64,000 nt of DNA from Glycine soja (lineage: Eukaryota; Streptophyta; Magnoliopsida; Fabales; Fabaceae). Position 1 is the stretch's first letter. Every line of letters starts with the position of its first letter. The DNA is taken from the NCBI RefSeq assembly GCF_004193775.1, contig NC_041021.1, positions 35,351,718 through 35,415,717 on the forward strand, written 5' to 3'. The position numbers were made by a program, and so were the translations under genes. The notes beneath the pieces were generated by a model that worked only from the letters and a program-made list of their open reading frames with translations, did no database searches and was not told the DNA's origin. Positions 1 through 10,939 of the stretch are shown here, in pieces.

Positions 1-1271
1 GGTTTAGTTTAATTTTTTCATTAAAAATTCCCAACATTATGAATTTAATGTGTTTCAACTTCAATTTTAGGTACAATGGATGAAATCTGTGAAGGCTTGC
101 AGCTGGTGTCTCGCTAAGCGAGGCTTGTGCACTTAGCGAGAATCATGCACTAAGCAAGGCACTCAGCCCACTTAGCGAGTTAGGAGAATCTGGAGGAGAA
201 TCTGAGAAGCATCTGCACACTCAGCGCGTCATCAGCTCGCTTAACGAGGCGTTTGTCTCTTCCAATGCTAAGCGCGCCCAGCTCGCTCAGAAGATGTTCA
301 CTAACTCGCACTAAGCGCAAAACTGGCGCTAAACGAGCCTTCAAAGATAGAAAGCCCTTTTTAAGGCTGAAGTTGGAAAAATCAAGCATAGAGGTTAGAG
401 GAGATCAAAACAGAGGCACTAAATAGAGCAAGGAAGTCAAAAACCTCAGGTTTCAAGAGGATCTTAGGTTTAGGAGTAATTTCTAGGTTCCTAGAGGTGA
501 AGGAGACATCCCTACCACTGTGTAATATGTTATTTTCTTCTTAACCCTCATCTTGTAGCTGAAAGGTGCTGCCTTGCGATGGAAGGCTAAGTATCTCTGT
601 TGGGAAATTCTGTTGAAACTTTATGTAAATTCTTAACTATCTATTTAAAGTTGTTTTATGTGTTCATTGCTTCTATCTGCACTTACTTATTGCATGCTTT
701 TGGTCTGATCACCCATTGGTGTGCAAAGTTAGGATTTTTAGCATTAGAAAATGTATTAATCCTTAAAACTAGATAGAGTAGGGCTAGATAACTGCATTGC
801 TAGACATAGAGTGTAGGGTTTTAGTTTTTGATATGCTGTGATTGTAATGCTGTTAGATTAGGCTAAGTTCGATGAGACATCCGAGAACGAGGTTTAATTA
901 GAATTAGTCCATTCACGCGAGGAATCGGTGTTTGGTATTTTAGTCCTCAGCATAGAACACAAAAATAACATTAAATAGAGAAAAATCGTTTAATTACATC
1001 AAGCGTTCAGTAGAAGGACCCAACATTTTAATCATATGTTTTCTCTCCCATTTTGATAAGCGCATTTGTAGTTATTTTAGATTTACAACGTATACATCTT
1101 TGGTTTAATTATGTTTACATGGCTTTATATCAATGTCTACTTGCTGAATGAAACTTCACCGAATGAAACAAGTTCCCTGAGTTCAATAATCAGTTTCTTA
1201 CCGTTTTATTATTACTTTAACGACTCGGTGCACTTTCCGATAAAGTTCGGGACTGTCCTAGAGCTCAAACA
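1..1271 (+). repeat. 5' LTR of Calypso-1, left end outside window
   Basis: Aligns base for base with the LTRs at 8851-10222, 23603-24982 and 37989-39370. It ends in AACA directly before the primer-binding spacer. Bases 110-330 contain many GCTAAGCG-like words, as in the other LTR copies. The first 100 bp or so, including the TGTTAG start, lie outside the window. Confidence 0.92.
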
Positions 1272-1278
1272 AAGTTTT

Positions 1279-1296
1279 TGGCGCCGTTGCCGGGGA
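1279..1296 (+). promoter_or_regulatory. Primer-binding site, tRNA-Asp type
   Basis: TGGCGCCGTTGCCGGGGA is complementary to the 3' end of plant tRNA-Asp including CCA (established knowledge) and starts 8 bases after the LTR end. It primes minus-strand DNA synthesis and is diagnostic for the Athila/Calypso lineage. It matches the expected tRNA better than the Calypso-2 copy does. Confidence 0.9.
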
Positions 1297-1439
1297 ACTT
1301 CTTTCCATTTGGGAAGTCTAGTTCAGTTTGTAGTCATTAATTCTTTATTCTTTGATTATTTGTTTGTGTGAATATTTAGTTAGTTCAAAATTTATTTTTC
1401 TTTTGGATTGGTTAACTGCTGTTCTTGCTAGTGCTGTGT

Positions 1440-3110
1440 ATGCGTGGAAAGTCCTCTCCAGGTGATTTGGTTCCATTAGACTTGGAAATTGAAGCAACTT
1501 GCAGATGGAACAACGCAAAACGGAGAAGAAAATTTCTGTAGGACAGGACAGCGTTACCAATTCTTGAAGAACCTCACTCTTCTGAGTCGTCTTCCAGTTT
1601 TCCAGAAATAAGGGAATCTGAAACTGCAGTGCCTGAGGCCGACATAATGATTGCAGAGCAATCGAAAAGAGTAACCCTTGAAGACTACTCAAGTTCTACT
1701 GTGCCACAATTTTTCACTAGTATTGCGCGGCCAGAGGTTCTAGTGCAGAATATTACCTATCCTCATTGACTAATCCAGCTGATACAAGGCAACCTATTCC
1801 ATGGTTTGCCTAATGAAGACCCAAATGGACATCTAGCCACTTACATTGAAATCTATAATACAGTCATAATTGCTGGTGTGCCGGAAGATGCTATTAGGTT
1901 GAGTCTGTTTTCATTTTCATTGTTTGGAGAGGCAAAAAGATGGCTTCATTCATTTAAAGGTAACAGTCTAAAGACTTGGGACGAAGTTGTTGAAAAATTC
2001 TTGAAGAAATATTTCCCTGAGTCCAAGACTGCAGAAGGAAAGGCTGTCATCTCTTCCTTCCACCAATTTTCAGATGAATCCTTATGTAAGGCCTTGGAAA
2101 GATTCCGTAGTTTGCTGCGGAAGACCCCTACTCATGGATTTTTAGAATCGATTCAGCTCAACATATTCATGGACGGGTTGAGGCCACAATCTAAGCAGCT
2201 CTTAGATGCTTCTGCAGAGGGCAAAATAAAATTGAAGACCCTGAAGAAGCCATGGAATTAATTGAGAATATGGTTGCAAGTGATCATGCAATATTGCGTG
2301 ATAGGACTCATTTCCCTACCAAAAGAATTCTGCTAGAGCTCTCATCTCAAGATTCACTTTTGGCACAAAACAAGTTGTTGTCCAAGCAGCTTGATACATT
2401 GACTGAAACCTTAAGTAAGTTGCCAAACCAATTTAATGTTAATCAACCTTCCCATTCTGCTGTTTTGCAGGTAGGAGGGTGCAACATTTGTGGTGGAACT
2501 CACGAGTCTGGTTGTTGCATTCCCATTGATGATTCTTCTCAAGAAGTGAACTACATAGGAGGGAATCAACCCAGGCAAGGTTACAATGCAGGCAAATATT
2601 CAGGTTTTCAACATGGTTCAAACTTTAATCAGCAGCAAGGGCAATGAAGGTCCCATCTTGGCAATCAATTCAACAAGGAGTAGGGTGGACCATCTAATAG
2701 GCCTTAGCAATAAGGGTCTAGCCTATATGAGAGAACCAAAAAACTAGAAGAGACACTTGCTCAATTTATGTAGGTTTCAATGTCCAACCACAAGAGTACG
2801 GAGTCTACCATCAAAGACCTTGAAATCCAAGTGGGGCAACTGGCCAAACAGATTGCAGAAAAATCTTCTAGTACTTTTGGAGCGAACACTGAGCAGAATC
2901 CAAAAGAAGAGTGCAAGGCTGTGATGACCAGGGGTAGGATGGCCACCATGATTGAGGATAAGGAGAGGACACCAGAGGATAACCAAGAACTATTAGTTGT
3001 TGAAGAAGAGGAAGATGAGAAGGAAACAGAAGGCAATCAGTTGAGGGAGGACAAAATAAATAAGAATGAGAAGAAAAAGAAGGAGAGGAGAAAAATAAGA
3101 ATGAGAAGGA
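1440..3110 (+). pseudogene. gag: gag of Calypso-1 (frameshifted and interrupted)
   Basis: Capsid and nucleocapsid polyprotein, which would form the cytoplasmic particle and package element RNA. The start is set at the MRGKSS methionine at 1440, conserved in Calypso-2 at 25151. Order: acidic N-terminal region; a retrotransposon-gag core at about 1800-2230 (motifs EAKRWLHSFKG and KTWDEVVEKFL); a CX2CX3HX3C zinc knuckle near 2480-2517; and a QVGQLAKQIAEKS segment near 2830, followed by a Lys/Glu-rich tail. In-frame stops occur near 1541 and 1768, a frameshift lies near 2240, and more stops follow 2646. The similarity to Calypso-2 across all frames makes the assignment firm although the gene is broken. 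Confidence 0.88.
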
Positions 3111-3254
3111 AATAAATGTAGAAGAGAAGAAAAAGAAAAAGAAAAAGAAAAAATGAAAATAAAAAAGAGAGTGAGAAAGAGGAGAAGAGAAAAACTAAGA
3201 GTGAGTTGGCTCGAGAAAAGAAGAGAGAGGCTAGTCCATTTATAGGGAAATAGG

Positions 3255-3897
3255 TGCCATATCCTTTGGTACCCTCAAAGAAAGACAAGGAGCAGCACCT
3301 AGCTTGCTTCCTTGATATCTTCAAGAAGTTAGAGAATACAATACCCTTTGGAGAGGCCCTTCAGTAGATGCCACTCTACTCAAAGTTCTTGAAAGATTTG
3401 CTAACCAAGAAGAGCAAGTACATACATAGTGACACCATTGTAGTGGAGGGAAATTATAGTGCAGTGATCTTCCACTAAAGCACAAAGATCCTGGAAGTGC
3501 CACTATACCATGCTCTATTGGTGTTGTGTCTGTTAGTAAGGCTCTAATGGATTTGGGAACCAGTATAAACCTGATGCCATTCTTGATGTGCTGAAGAATA
3601 GGGGAGTTGGAGATAATGCCAACCAAGATGACACTTTAGCTTGCAGATTGTTCTATAGTGAGGCCATATGGGGTGATCGAAGATGTTCTGGTTAGAGTGA
3701 AGCATTTCACTTTCCCAGCTGACTTTGTAGTGATGGACATTGAAGAAGATACTGAGATCCCCTTGATCTTGTGTCGTCCCTTCATACTGACAGCTAGCCG
3801 GGTAGTGGACATGGGGAAGAAAAAGCTTGAGATGGGAATTGTTGATCAGAAGATCAGCTTTGATTTATTTGATGAAGAAAAACATTTGCTAAACTAG
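3255..3897 (+). pseudogene. Aspartic protease region of Calypso-1
   Basis: Retropepsin-like protease that would cleave gag-pol. The linker VPYPLVPSKK starts the conserved stretch. A DLG active-site triplet occurs at about 3550-3558 (DLGTS), followed by RPYGVIEDVLVRV and IPLILCRPF, the family flap and core motifs. The last 80 codons (3658-3897) are open. Several stops and frameshifts precede them. In complete Athila-type elements reverse transcriptase follows; here it is absent, and the sequence passes directly into noncoding DNA after EKHLLN and a short degenerate tail. Confidence 0.82.
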
Positions 3898-4135
3898 AAT
3901 GCTTGTTCAGAGGTAAAAGATGGAGGAGAGGAAATGGTTCTGAAGGTGGGAACCAAATTTGATCCAGACCCATAAAGTAAGATGCGTCAAGCTAATGACG
4001 TTAAACGAGCGCTTATTGGGAGGCAACCCAATCCTTTATAATTGTTGAATGATTAATCAACATGCTTTGCATTGAAAATGGGGTTGATCAAGCTTCTCTA
4101 AAAGCTGTGGATGAAAAACACTAAGAAATTTTTTT
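3898..4135 (+). other. Pol-deletion junction and post-pol leader
   Basis: About 100 bp after the protease stop, the sequence reads AAAGTAAGATGCGTCAAG and then AACGAGCGCTTATTGGGAGG. From general knowledge this segment normally lies after integrase in such elements. The same join occurs in Calypso-2 at 33057-33195, so the reverse transcriptase, RNase H and integrase were lost before the two copies separated. Confidence 0.7.
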
Positions 4136-4139
4136 TCAG

Positions 4140-5945
4140 TCATCCACTCGCTCAGCGCGCCCTGTGCGTTAAGCGAATAATCCTTCACGCGCTGAGCAAG
4201 TAACTTCTTGCGCTAAGCGCATCAACCCTTGTTCATTGGCTAAATCGACCTCATTGAGCGAGCCCTGTGCGCTAAGCCCAAAAACTTCCCTGGAGTTTCA
4301 TCTTTTGGAATTGGGCTAAGCGAGTCCTCTCGCTAAGTGCACAGCTGCATCTACCTAAGAGCCCACTGTGCGCTAAGCGTAATTCCTTCTATGTTGGACC
4401 TTATTTTGAATTGAGCTCAGCGGGTCATACCCGCTAAGCCCAAATCCCTCTCAGGTTTGGAATTTTGCTAAGTTAGGGTCTCTCACTAAGTGAGCCCCAC
4501 TACTGCACTTGGAAGAATTTTATTCACTAAGCCGGCCCACGGCCCGCTAAGCAAGAGTTGAAGACTAATCAGAGCTGCAGAACTCGCTAAGTGCGACCCT
4601 TCGCGCTAAGCCCAATTTCTTCTCTAGAATGTCATATTTTTTTTGAATTGGGATGAGCGAGTTTACCCGCTAAGTGCGTGAGTTTGAATTCTAAAAACTC
4701 AAAAGTCATTGAGTGCTCGCTTAGCGAGTGAACCGCGCTAAGCAAGGCAGTCGAAACTGCCAAAAATAAGGCTTAACTACCTTAGGCAATTACTTTTGTG
4801 CATTTACATACACATTTTCTCTCAGTATCTAGAATCTCTGCTCTGTGCTTCCATTTTGCTCTTTGCATCTATGCTTTCTCTTTGCTTATATATTTTGCAA
4901 TCCGAGTAAGTGTTCCCAACTTTACACTTTAATTTTGTTCTGAACTTTAGGATAGATGCCTTACTGTAGCTATTTTAAAGTTTTGATTTTATGCTTTGCA
5001 ATGCTGCTGTTAAATTAGCTGTTAGTAAACATGCTATTAGGGGTTTATTTTCGCACACAATGTACATGCTTTTGTGTTGTTTTGATTAGGTTTTGTGGCC
5101 TAATAGAGGCCTATGGTAGGGGGCTGAAAAGCCCCAAGTTTTCTGGAAATTTCGATGTGCTCGCTAAGCACGCCTATGCGCTAAGCGAGTTCATCAATTT
5201 CTGTTGATTTTTTGGGTTTTGTGATCAACTCAATTAGCTGGCTCTGTCCCGCTAAGCGTGTTCATCATTTTTGTACATATGTTTGAATGTTTGTATGAAC
5301 TCGCTAAGCCATTGCACTTGGGCTTAACGAGTATTTAAATTTCCAGTTTTTATTTTTAGTTTGTATAAACTCGCTCATCCGGCATGCCACGCCTAGCGAG
5401 TTAGTTGCTTAGGTCAGACTCGTAGAGTCTTTTTGTCTTTTGTTGGTGGCTAAGCAAGTGCTCTCGCTAAGCCACTCAGCCCTGTTGGCTGAATAAGCAT
5501 GGGCTTAGTGAGACAGGCTCGCTTAGCCCAAGGCATTGGTGTTTTTCTAAATTTTTGATCATGCGCTAAGCGAGTCAGCTAGCTAAGCACAATTTCTTCT
5601 CTATTTTGTTTTAGTTTGGAATTGGGCTTAGCGAGCCTGCACGCTAAGCTAATTAAGTTCCAGTAGTGTATTTGGGCTAAGTGCCTACTGGCATTAAGCC
5701 TGTTTAGTGTGTCGCGCTATGCGAGTCATTCTCGCTAAGCGCAATTATCTCTCTGTTGAAGAATAAGGCGTAGCGAGCCATGCTCACTTAGCCACTGTGC
5801 AGTGTTTAGCTAAGCGAGGGTGTCTCGCTTAGCCTAAGTCTTGGTTTTATGTTGTTGTGCTAAGCGCACCCCTACGCGCTGAGCGTAAGTGTTATTTTTC
5901 ATAAGGCACGCTAAGCGAGCCAGTCTCGCTAAGCGCTCAATCTGT
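4140..5945 (+). repeat. Array of GCTAAGCG / CGCTTAGC words
   Basis: A noncoding 1.8-kb stretch is packed with dozens of near-palindromic words around GCTAAGC, often as CTCGCTAAGCGAG or its complement. They usually occur in pairs 10-20 bases apart, separated by unrelated text. Words in opposite orientations can pair, so the RNA could form many short hairpins. The same array lies at 33345-35065 in Calypso-2, and shorter runs sit in all four LTRs. A short gap near 4780-5150 has few words. No reading frame explains it. Confidence 0.85.
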
Positions 5946-6022
5946 TTTTTAGTTTTATTTATATGCTTTCAGTTGAAATAAAAACCTGTCTAACTTGATT
6001 CCTATGACTATCTTTGATGCAG

Positions 6023-7511
6023 ATGGCCTCGAGGAAAAGGATAGCCACAACATCCTGTCCCTATGAGCCCTATGATACTACCAGATTCACTTCTGAAGGG
6101 GCCTGGGAACGTTATTCTCAAAACATTCACTCCCGAAACATCCTTTCAGAGAGGAATGTTAATCTTTTTGTCACAGAATATGACGAATTTCGTCGGGAGC
6201 TGATCAGGTGGAACTAGCACAAGGCCTTGACCTAGTTCATGGACGGGCACATTGATGTGGCCCTGGTCAAGGAGTTTTACTCGAACCTGTATGATCTGGA
6301 AGACAAATCACCAAAATAGGTTCGAGTTAGAGGGAGGCTGATTAAGTTCGATGCGACCTCGCTGAATGCCTTTCTGGAGACACCACTAGTCATTTAGCCA
6401 GGGGAGCAATACCCCTCATATTCTATTTTCTGCAGGGCGCGCATAGGCCTCAGGAGCTTGCCTCCAAGCTTTGCATTCCAGGGCGTGAATTTGGTCTTAA
6501 TGCTGAAGGAGTGCCCTGGAAGCTCTTGAGGAAGGACTTGACTACCTTGGCCCAGACATGGAGTGTGTTATCATACTCCAACCTTGGCCCCACTTCTCAT
6601 ACGTCCGATTTGAATATGGAAAGGACGAGGTTAGTCTATGGGCTAGTCATGAAGATGGACATGGATGTGGGCTTCCTCATCTCGCATCATATTTCTCAGA
6701 TGGACCAATCCAACTCCTCGAGGCTCGACTTTCCAGCCTTCATTTCCACACTCTGCGTGGCCTGAGGAGTAGTCTTAGATTCTCTGACTTTCGAGTCTCT
6801 CAGTCCTGCCATTAATTTGGCATACATAAAGAAGAACTATTAGGACCTTGACGATCCCACGATCATATTTCCAGGGACCCGCAAGGCACGGGCTCAAGGA
6901 TCTCAGGGTCCATCTTCCTCTGCTACCCCTGTTCTTGCTTCCTCTGCACCTGCTCCCTTTCCAGCTCCAGCTGCAGCTCTTTCTACTTTAGGACCACCAT
7001 TTCCATCAACTCCGGTTCAGACCGGCACCTCTGCTCCATCATCATCAGTTCCAGCACAGTGCCGATGTTGCAGAGCATCCATCGTGGCTTATGCCTGGTG
7101 ATGCAAAGTATGCACGACTCGGCTCAGCATCGGCCTATTATTAGTATGGAGGAGTTCAATTCTCAGGTGGCCTGGCTAGGAGTCCAACCTTCTCCTTTGG
7201 GGGGGGGGGGAGGTGAGGCTTCCGCAGCCCAGGAGCCTCAACCACAGCCGAAGGTACCTCATGAGGCCACTCTAGAGGCTACTCCACAGACCTCACCAGT
7301 CACTTCACCAATTTTAGAGGTCTTTGGGGAGGAGGATGGTGCTGCTGATGCAGATTATGCAGCTGATATGACTGCAACGCAGAGCACCTAGGATCCTTGG
7401 TCTGTTACAGATCAAGAGACACCCCAACCAGCCCAGGATGTTCCCTCCTCACCTCATGGCGAGCCTGCACCAGCCCAGGATGAGCAAACACCAGCTCAGG
7501 ATGATTATTGA
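6023..7511 (+). pseudogene. Env-like / third ORF of Calypso-1
   Basis: The post-pol frame of Athila/Calypso elements, annotated in plant databases as putative plant transposon protein. Start MASRKR at 6023 directly follows a CAG that looks like a 3' splice site. Recognisable blocks are YSQNIHSRNIL, VNLFVTEYDEFRRE, FMDGHIDVALVKEFYSNLYD, VRVRGRLIKFD, LAQTWSVLSYSNL and INLAYIKKN. A Pro/Ala/Ser-rich tail follows from about 6890 and ends in PAQDDY plus stop. Several stops (first at about 6218) and frameshifts break it. No signal peptide or membrane segment was obvious. The role of this protein is not established; env-like is the historical label. Confidence 0.82.
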
Positions 7512-8837
7512 TAGGATTTTCATTTATTTCCTGCTTTAGATACATTTTATTTTTAGTTTATGTTTTTAGTTAGTTGTTTATTTAGTTAGTAAATTTTAAA
7601 GCTTGTTGAACAGTTTGCATTTTGATTATTATTGTAGTGGTTTGGTTTGATTTGCAAATTTTGTGTTTGTTGAATGAATTGGATTGATCAATGGCATGAA
7701 TTGACTGAATTGTAATGCGTAGATCATATGCTTTTAATGAATATTCAATAATTAGAAGAGAAAGAACATGGATTAGGTACATGGTTGAAAATGTTAGTTG
7801 GTTTGACAGATTGATTGTGAAGGTAATCACTAGTCACAACCCGGTGAGTGTGTGATCTTTAATTATGAGAGAACGACTAGCATTAAGTACTGATTTTTGC
7901 ATGAATCTCTTATTACTGAATGAATGCATGAGTTTGAAGATAATGAAGGCCATGATTGACTGAGATAGCTACTTAGCCAAAAAGCTTACCTTGTTCATGA
8001 ATGAATTATCCCTTGCACCCTTACTGAGCTGAAAATTTGATTGATTGACTTCAACCCTGAGCTTGTAAATTGTAATCTCCATCTACCTTGTCTTAGGTTG
8101 TAGGAGAGCATCTTAGTTCAAGGCAAATTTGTCCCAAATTTGAGGGAGTTTATTGGGTGACAACAATTCTGGTAAGAAGATGACAGCACACACAGTAAAA
8201 TCAATAAGCAGCAAGTAAAAGCTGCTAAAATAAAAAAATAAAAGAAATTTCAAAAATAAAAGCTAAGTGTGTGCTGTTGTCAAAGATAAGTGAAGCTAAA
8301 TGCTGAAAGGCAAGTAATAGAAGCTAGAATAAAAGAAAAAAAAGGGGGGGGGGGTTGATCTAAGGATGAATGCTCTCCTAGAACTTAAGATTTTTGCATC
8401 CTAGAAAAACCATGAATTCTTTGCAGCCCAGCCTCATTACAAGCTGAGAAAAGTCCTTCGGATTCAATTTGTGTGTTTGTGACTATATGGCATGAGATGA
8501 ATTGCAAAGATTGAGACTTTTGTTGGTTGTTGATTGAGAAATAGCCTTAAACACTTGTGCTTGAGTGAAACAGTGACCGTGAGGCATTGGCCTGATGAAT
8601 CTTCCTTGATATGTGTCTTGTCTGCTAGCTTATTTCACTTGTGTTCCTAATTATCATGTTCAAATCTTTGAAAAGCAGCATATCTTGTGAAAAAGTGTTG
8701 GTTGAAGCATTGTATGCCACATGTGTCATGTGATTGAATGCTTGGAAACAAACACAATTTTGAATAACCACTGTGAGCTTGTCACTTGAGGACAAGTGAA
8801 CTGTTCTTTCTTTGCTTGAGGACAAGCAAAACTGTAA
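7512..8837 (+). other. 3' untranslated region of Calypso-1
   Basis: 1.3 kb of AT-rich noncoding DNA between the third ORF and the polypurine tract, colinear with 36649-37973 in Calypso-2. It contains a homopolymer G run near 8345. No gene was seen. Confidence 0.8.
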
Positions 8838-8850
8838 ATTTGGGGGAGTT
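8838..8850 (+). promoter_or_regulatory. Polypurine tract
   Basis: The purine-rich run ATTTGGGGGAGTT lies directly against the TGTTAG start of the 3' LTR. It would be the primer for plus-strand DNA synthesis. Confidence 0.8.
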
Positions 8851-10222
8851 TGTTAGTCGTCATTTACGACTAACTTTTGTATAGAAAAGTTTTATAAAAT
8901 GTTTATCTTTTCCCTAATTTATGGTTCTTTTTGTAGGATTGTACATATTTTAGGTTTAGTTTAATTTTGTTCAATAGAAATGCCCAACATTGTGAATTTA
9001 ATGTGTTTCGACTTCAATTTCAGGTAAATGGATGAAATTTGTGAAGGCTAACAGTTGGTATCTTGTTAAGCGAGACTTGTGCACTTAGCGAGAATCATGC
9101 GCTAAGCGAGGCACTCAGTCTGCTTAGCGAGTTAGGAGAATCTGGAGGAGAATCTGAGAAGCACTTGCGTGCTCAACGCATCAATAGCTCGCTTAGCGAG
9201 GCGTTTGTCTCTTCCCACGCTAAGTGTGCCCAGCTCACTCAATGGATATTCACTAACTCGTACTAAGCGCGAAAATGGCGCTAAACGAGCCTTCGAGGAC
9301 AGAAAACCCTTTTTAAGGCTGGAATTGGAAAAATCAAGCATAGAGGTTAGAGGAGAGCAGAACAGAGGCGCAAAATAGAGCAAGGAAGCCAAAAACCTCA
9401 TCTTTCAAGAGGATCTTAGGTTTAGGAGTAATTTCTAGGTTCCTAGAGGTGGAGGAGACATCCCCACCACTGTGTAATATGTTATTTTCTTCTTAACCCT
9501 CATCTTGTAGCTGAAAGGTGCTGCCTTGCGATGGAAGGCTAAGTATCTCTATTGGGAAATTCTGCGGAAACTTGATGTAAATTCTTAACTATCTATTTAA
9601 AGTTGTTTTATGTGTTCATTGCTTCTATCTGCACTTACTTGTTGCATGCTTTTGGTCTAATCACCCATTGGTGTGTAAAGTTAGGATTTTTAGCATTGGA
9701 AAATGTATTAATCCTTAGAACTGGATAGAGCAGGGCTAGATAACTACATTGCTAGACATAGAGTGCATGGTTTTAGTTTTTCATATATTGTGATTGTAAT
9801 GTTGTTCGATTAGGCTAAGTTCGACGAGACATCCGAGAACAAGGTTTAATTAGAATTAGTCCATTCACGCGAGGAATCGGTGTTTGGTATTTTAGTCTTC
9901 AACATAGAACATAGAAATAATATTAAATAGAGAAAAATCATTTAATTACATCAAGCATTCAGTAGAAGGACCCAACGTTTTAATCATCTATTTTCTCTCC
10001 CGTTTTGATAAGTGTATTTGTAGTTATTTTAGATTTTCAGCAGATACATCTTTGGTTTAATTCTGTTTACATGGCTTTATATCAATGTCTGCTTGTTGAA
10101 TGAAACTTCACCGAATGAAACAAGTTCCCTGAGTTCGATACTCAGTTTCTTACCGTTTTATTATTACTTTAACGACTCGGTACACTTTCCGATAAAGTTC
10201 GGGACTGTCCTAGAGCTTGAAC
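8851..10222 (+). repeat. 3' LTR of Calypso-1
   Basis: Begins TGTTAGTCGTCATTTACGAC and ends near GAGCTTGAAC, where sister LTRs end GAACA. Length is about 1372 bp, against 1380 and 1382 in Calypso-2. The right end abuts the terminal inverted repeat of the MULE with one base between them. Confidence 0.9.
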
Positions 10223-10223
10223 T

Positions 10224-10234
10224 GGCACCCAGCA
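10224..10234 (+). repeat. Left terminal inverted repeat core of MULE
   Basis: GGCACCCAGCA, exact complement of 42472-42482. A second imperfect copy, GAGGCACCCAAC, follows at about 10241. Confidence 0.7.
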
Positions 10235-10939
10235 TTTTTGCTGAGGCACCCAACAATTTTCATAAATGTTGAAAATACCCTTATGGGTATTTTCAGTTGT
10301 AAATGCCAAACATACCCTTAGGTTATAAATAGCAAGAGCAAATTTTAATTTTTGTAGTGCCATTTTTTTCCGCAAAATCTCGGTCACTTAGTGCAAGCTA
10401 CTTCCATTAAGGTCAGTTTCAAAGTGTATTTGGTGTCTGGTGGTGTACGTGCGTTGTTCAAGAGTACACGGTGAAGTTTGGTCGATTTTCATCGCCGGAG
10501 AAGAAGAGGTACGCAAAAAAATTTTATATGGATTGCCAATCCGTAGGTTCGTAAAAATTTGCTTTATTTTTATTTTATTTATTAAATTGCAATTTAATTA
10601 TTGCTAATTTAATTATTATTATTTTTTTAATTTTTTTTGTGCAAGTTTTAGTAATTTCAGAAAATTTGATTTGGCGATATGATTTTATAGTGATATAAAA
10701 AATGTATTTAGTAATTAGAATTGTGAAAAAAAATGATGATGATTTATAATTAACATTTGATTGCTTAAAAATTAATATACTAATGATTAATAATTAAACA
10801 AATTTATATGACAATGATTATGTATTTACATGTTTAACTGATTAATAAAAAAATTCTAATGATTAATAATTAAGTAACATTAAGTAACATTAGATTGTAT
10901 AATTTATCATTTAATTGAATTTGTTAAATTTTTATTAAG
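10235..10939 (+). other. MULE left subterminal and leader region
   Basis: AT-rich noncoding DNA between the TIR and the transposase start. It includes ATGGATTGCCAATCCGTAGG at about 10527, which matches words of the right-end repeat array. No open frame of interest was seen. Confidence 0.6.

Larger units (their letters stand above)
1..10222 (+). mobile_element. Calypso-1: Athila/Calypso-type Ty3 LTR retrotransposon lacking pol
   Basis: This is an LTR element with order LTR, Asp-tRNA primer site, gag, protease remnant, motif array, env-like frame, polypurine tract, LTR. The 5' LTR is cut by the window start: base 1 matches about base 103 of the 3' LTR that begins at 8851. The full element is therefore about 10.3 kb. 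No reverse transcriptase, RNase H or integrase motifs occur between the protease (ends 3897) and the env-like frame (6023). Calypso and Athila are the established plant Ty3 lineage with an env-like third frame and an Asp-tRNA primer site. All frames carry stops, so this copy is dead in cis. It could only move with enzymes from a related element. Confidence 0.9.

Noticed and set aside
3037..3324. Minus-strand frames rich in Phe/Leu/Ser opposite gag (also 26588-26932 and 26656-26922)
   Set aside because: They are shadows of the AAG/GAA-rich Lys/Glu tail of gag and have no family motif.
4140..5945. CRISPR-like array of repeats and spacers
   Set aside because: Words are short, variable, in both orientations and irregularly spaced, within a plant retrotransposon; no cas genes.
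7199..7211. Poly-G run in the env-like frame as a programmed frameshift site
   Set aside because: Calypso-2 has a shorter G run at the same place (about 36370) and both genes are broken; simple slippage is enough.
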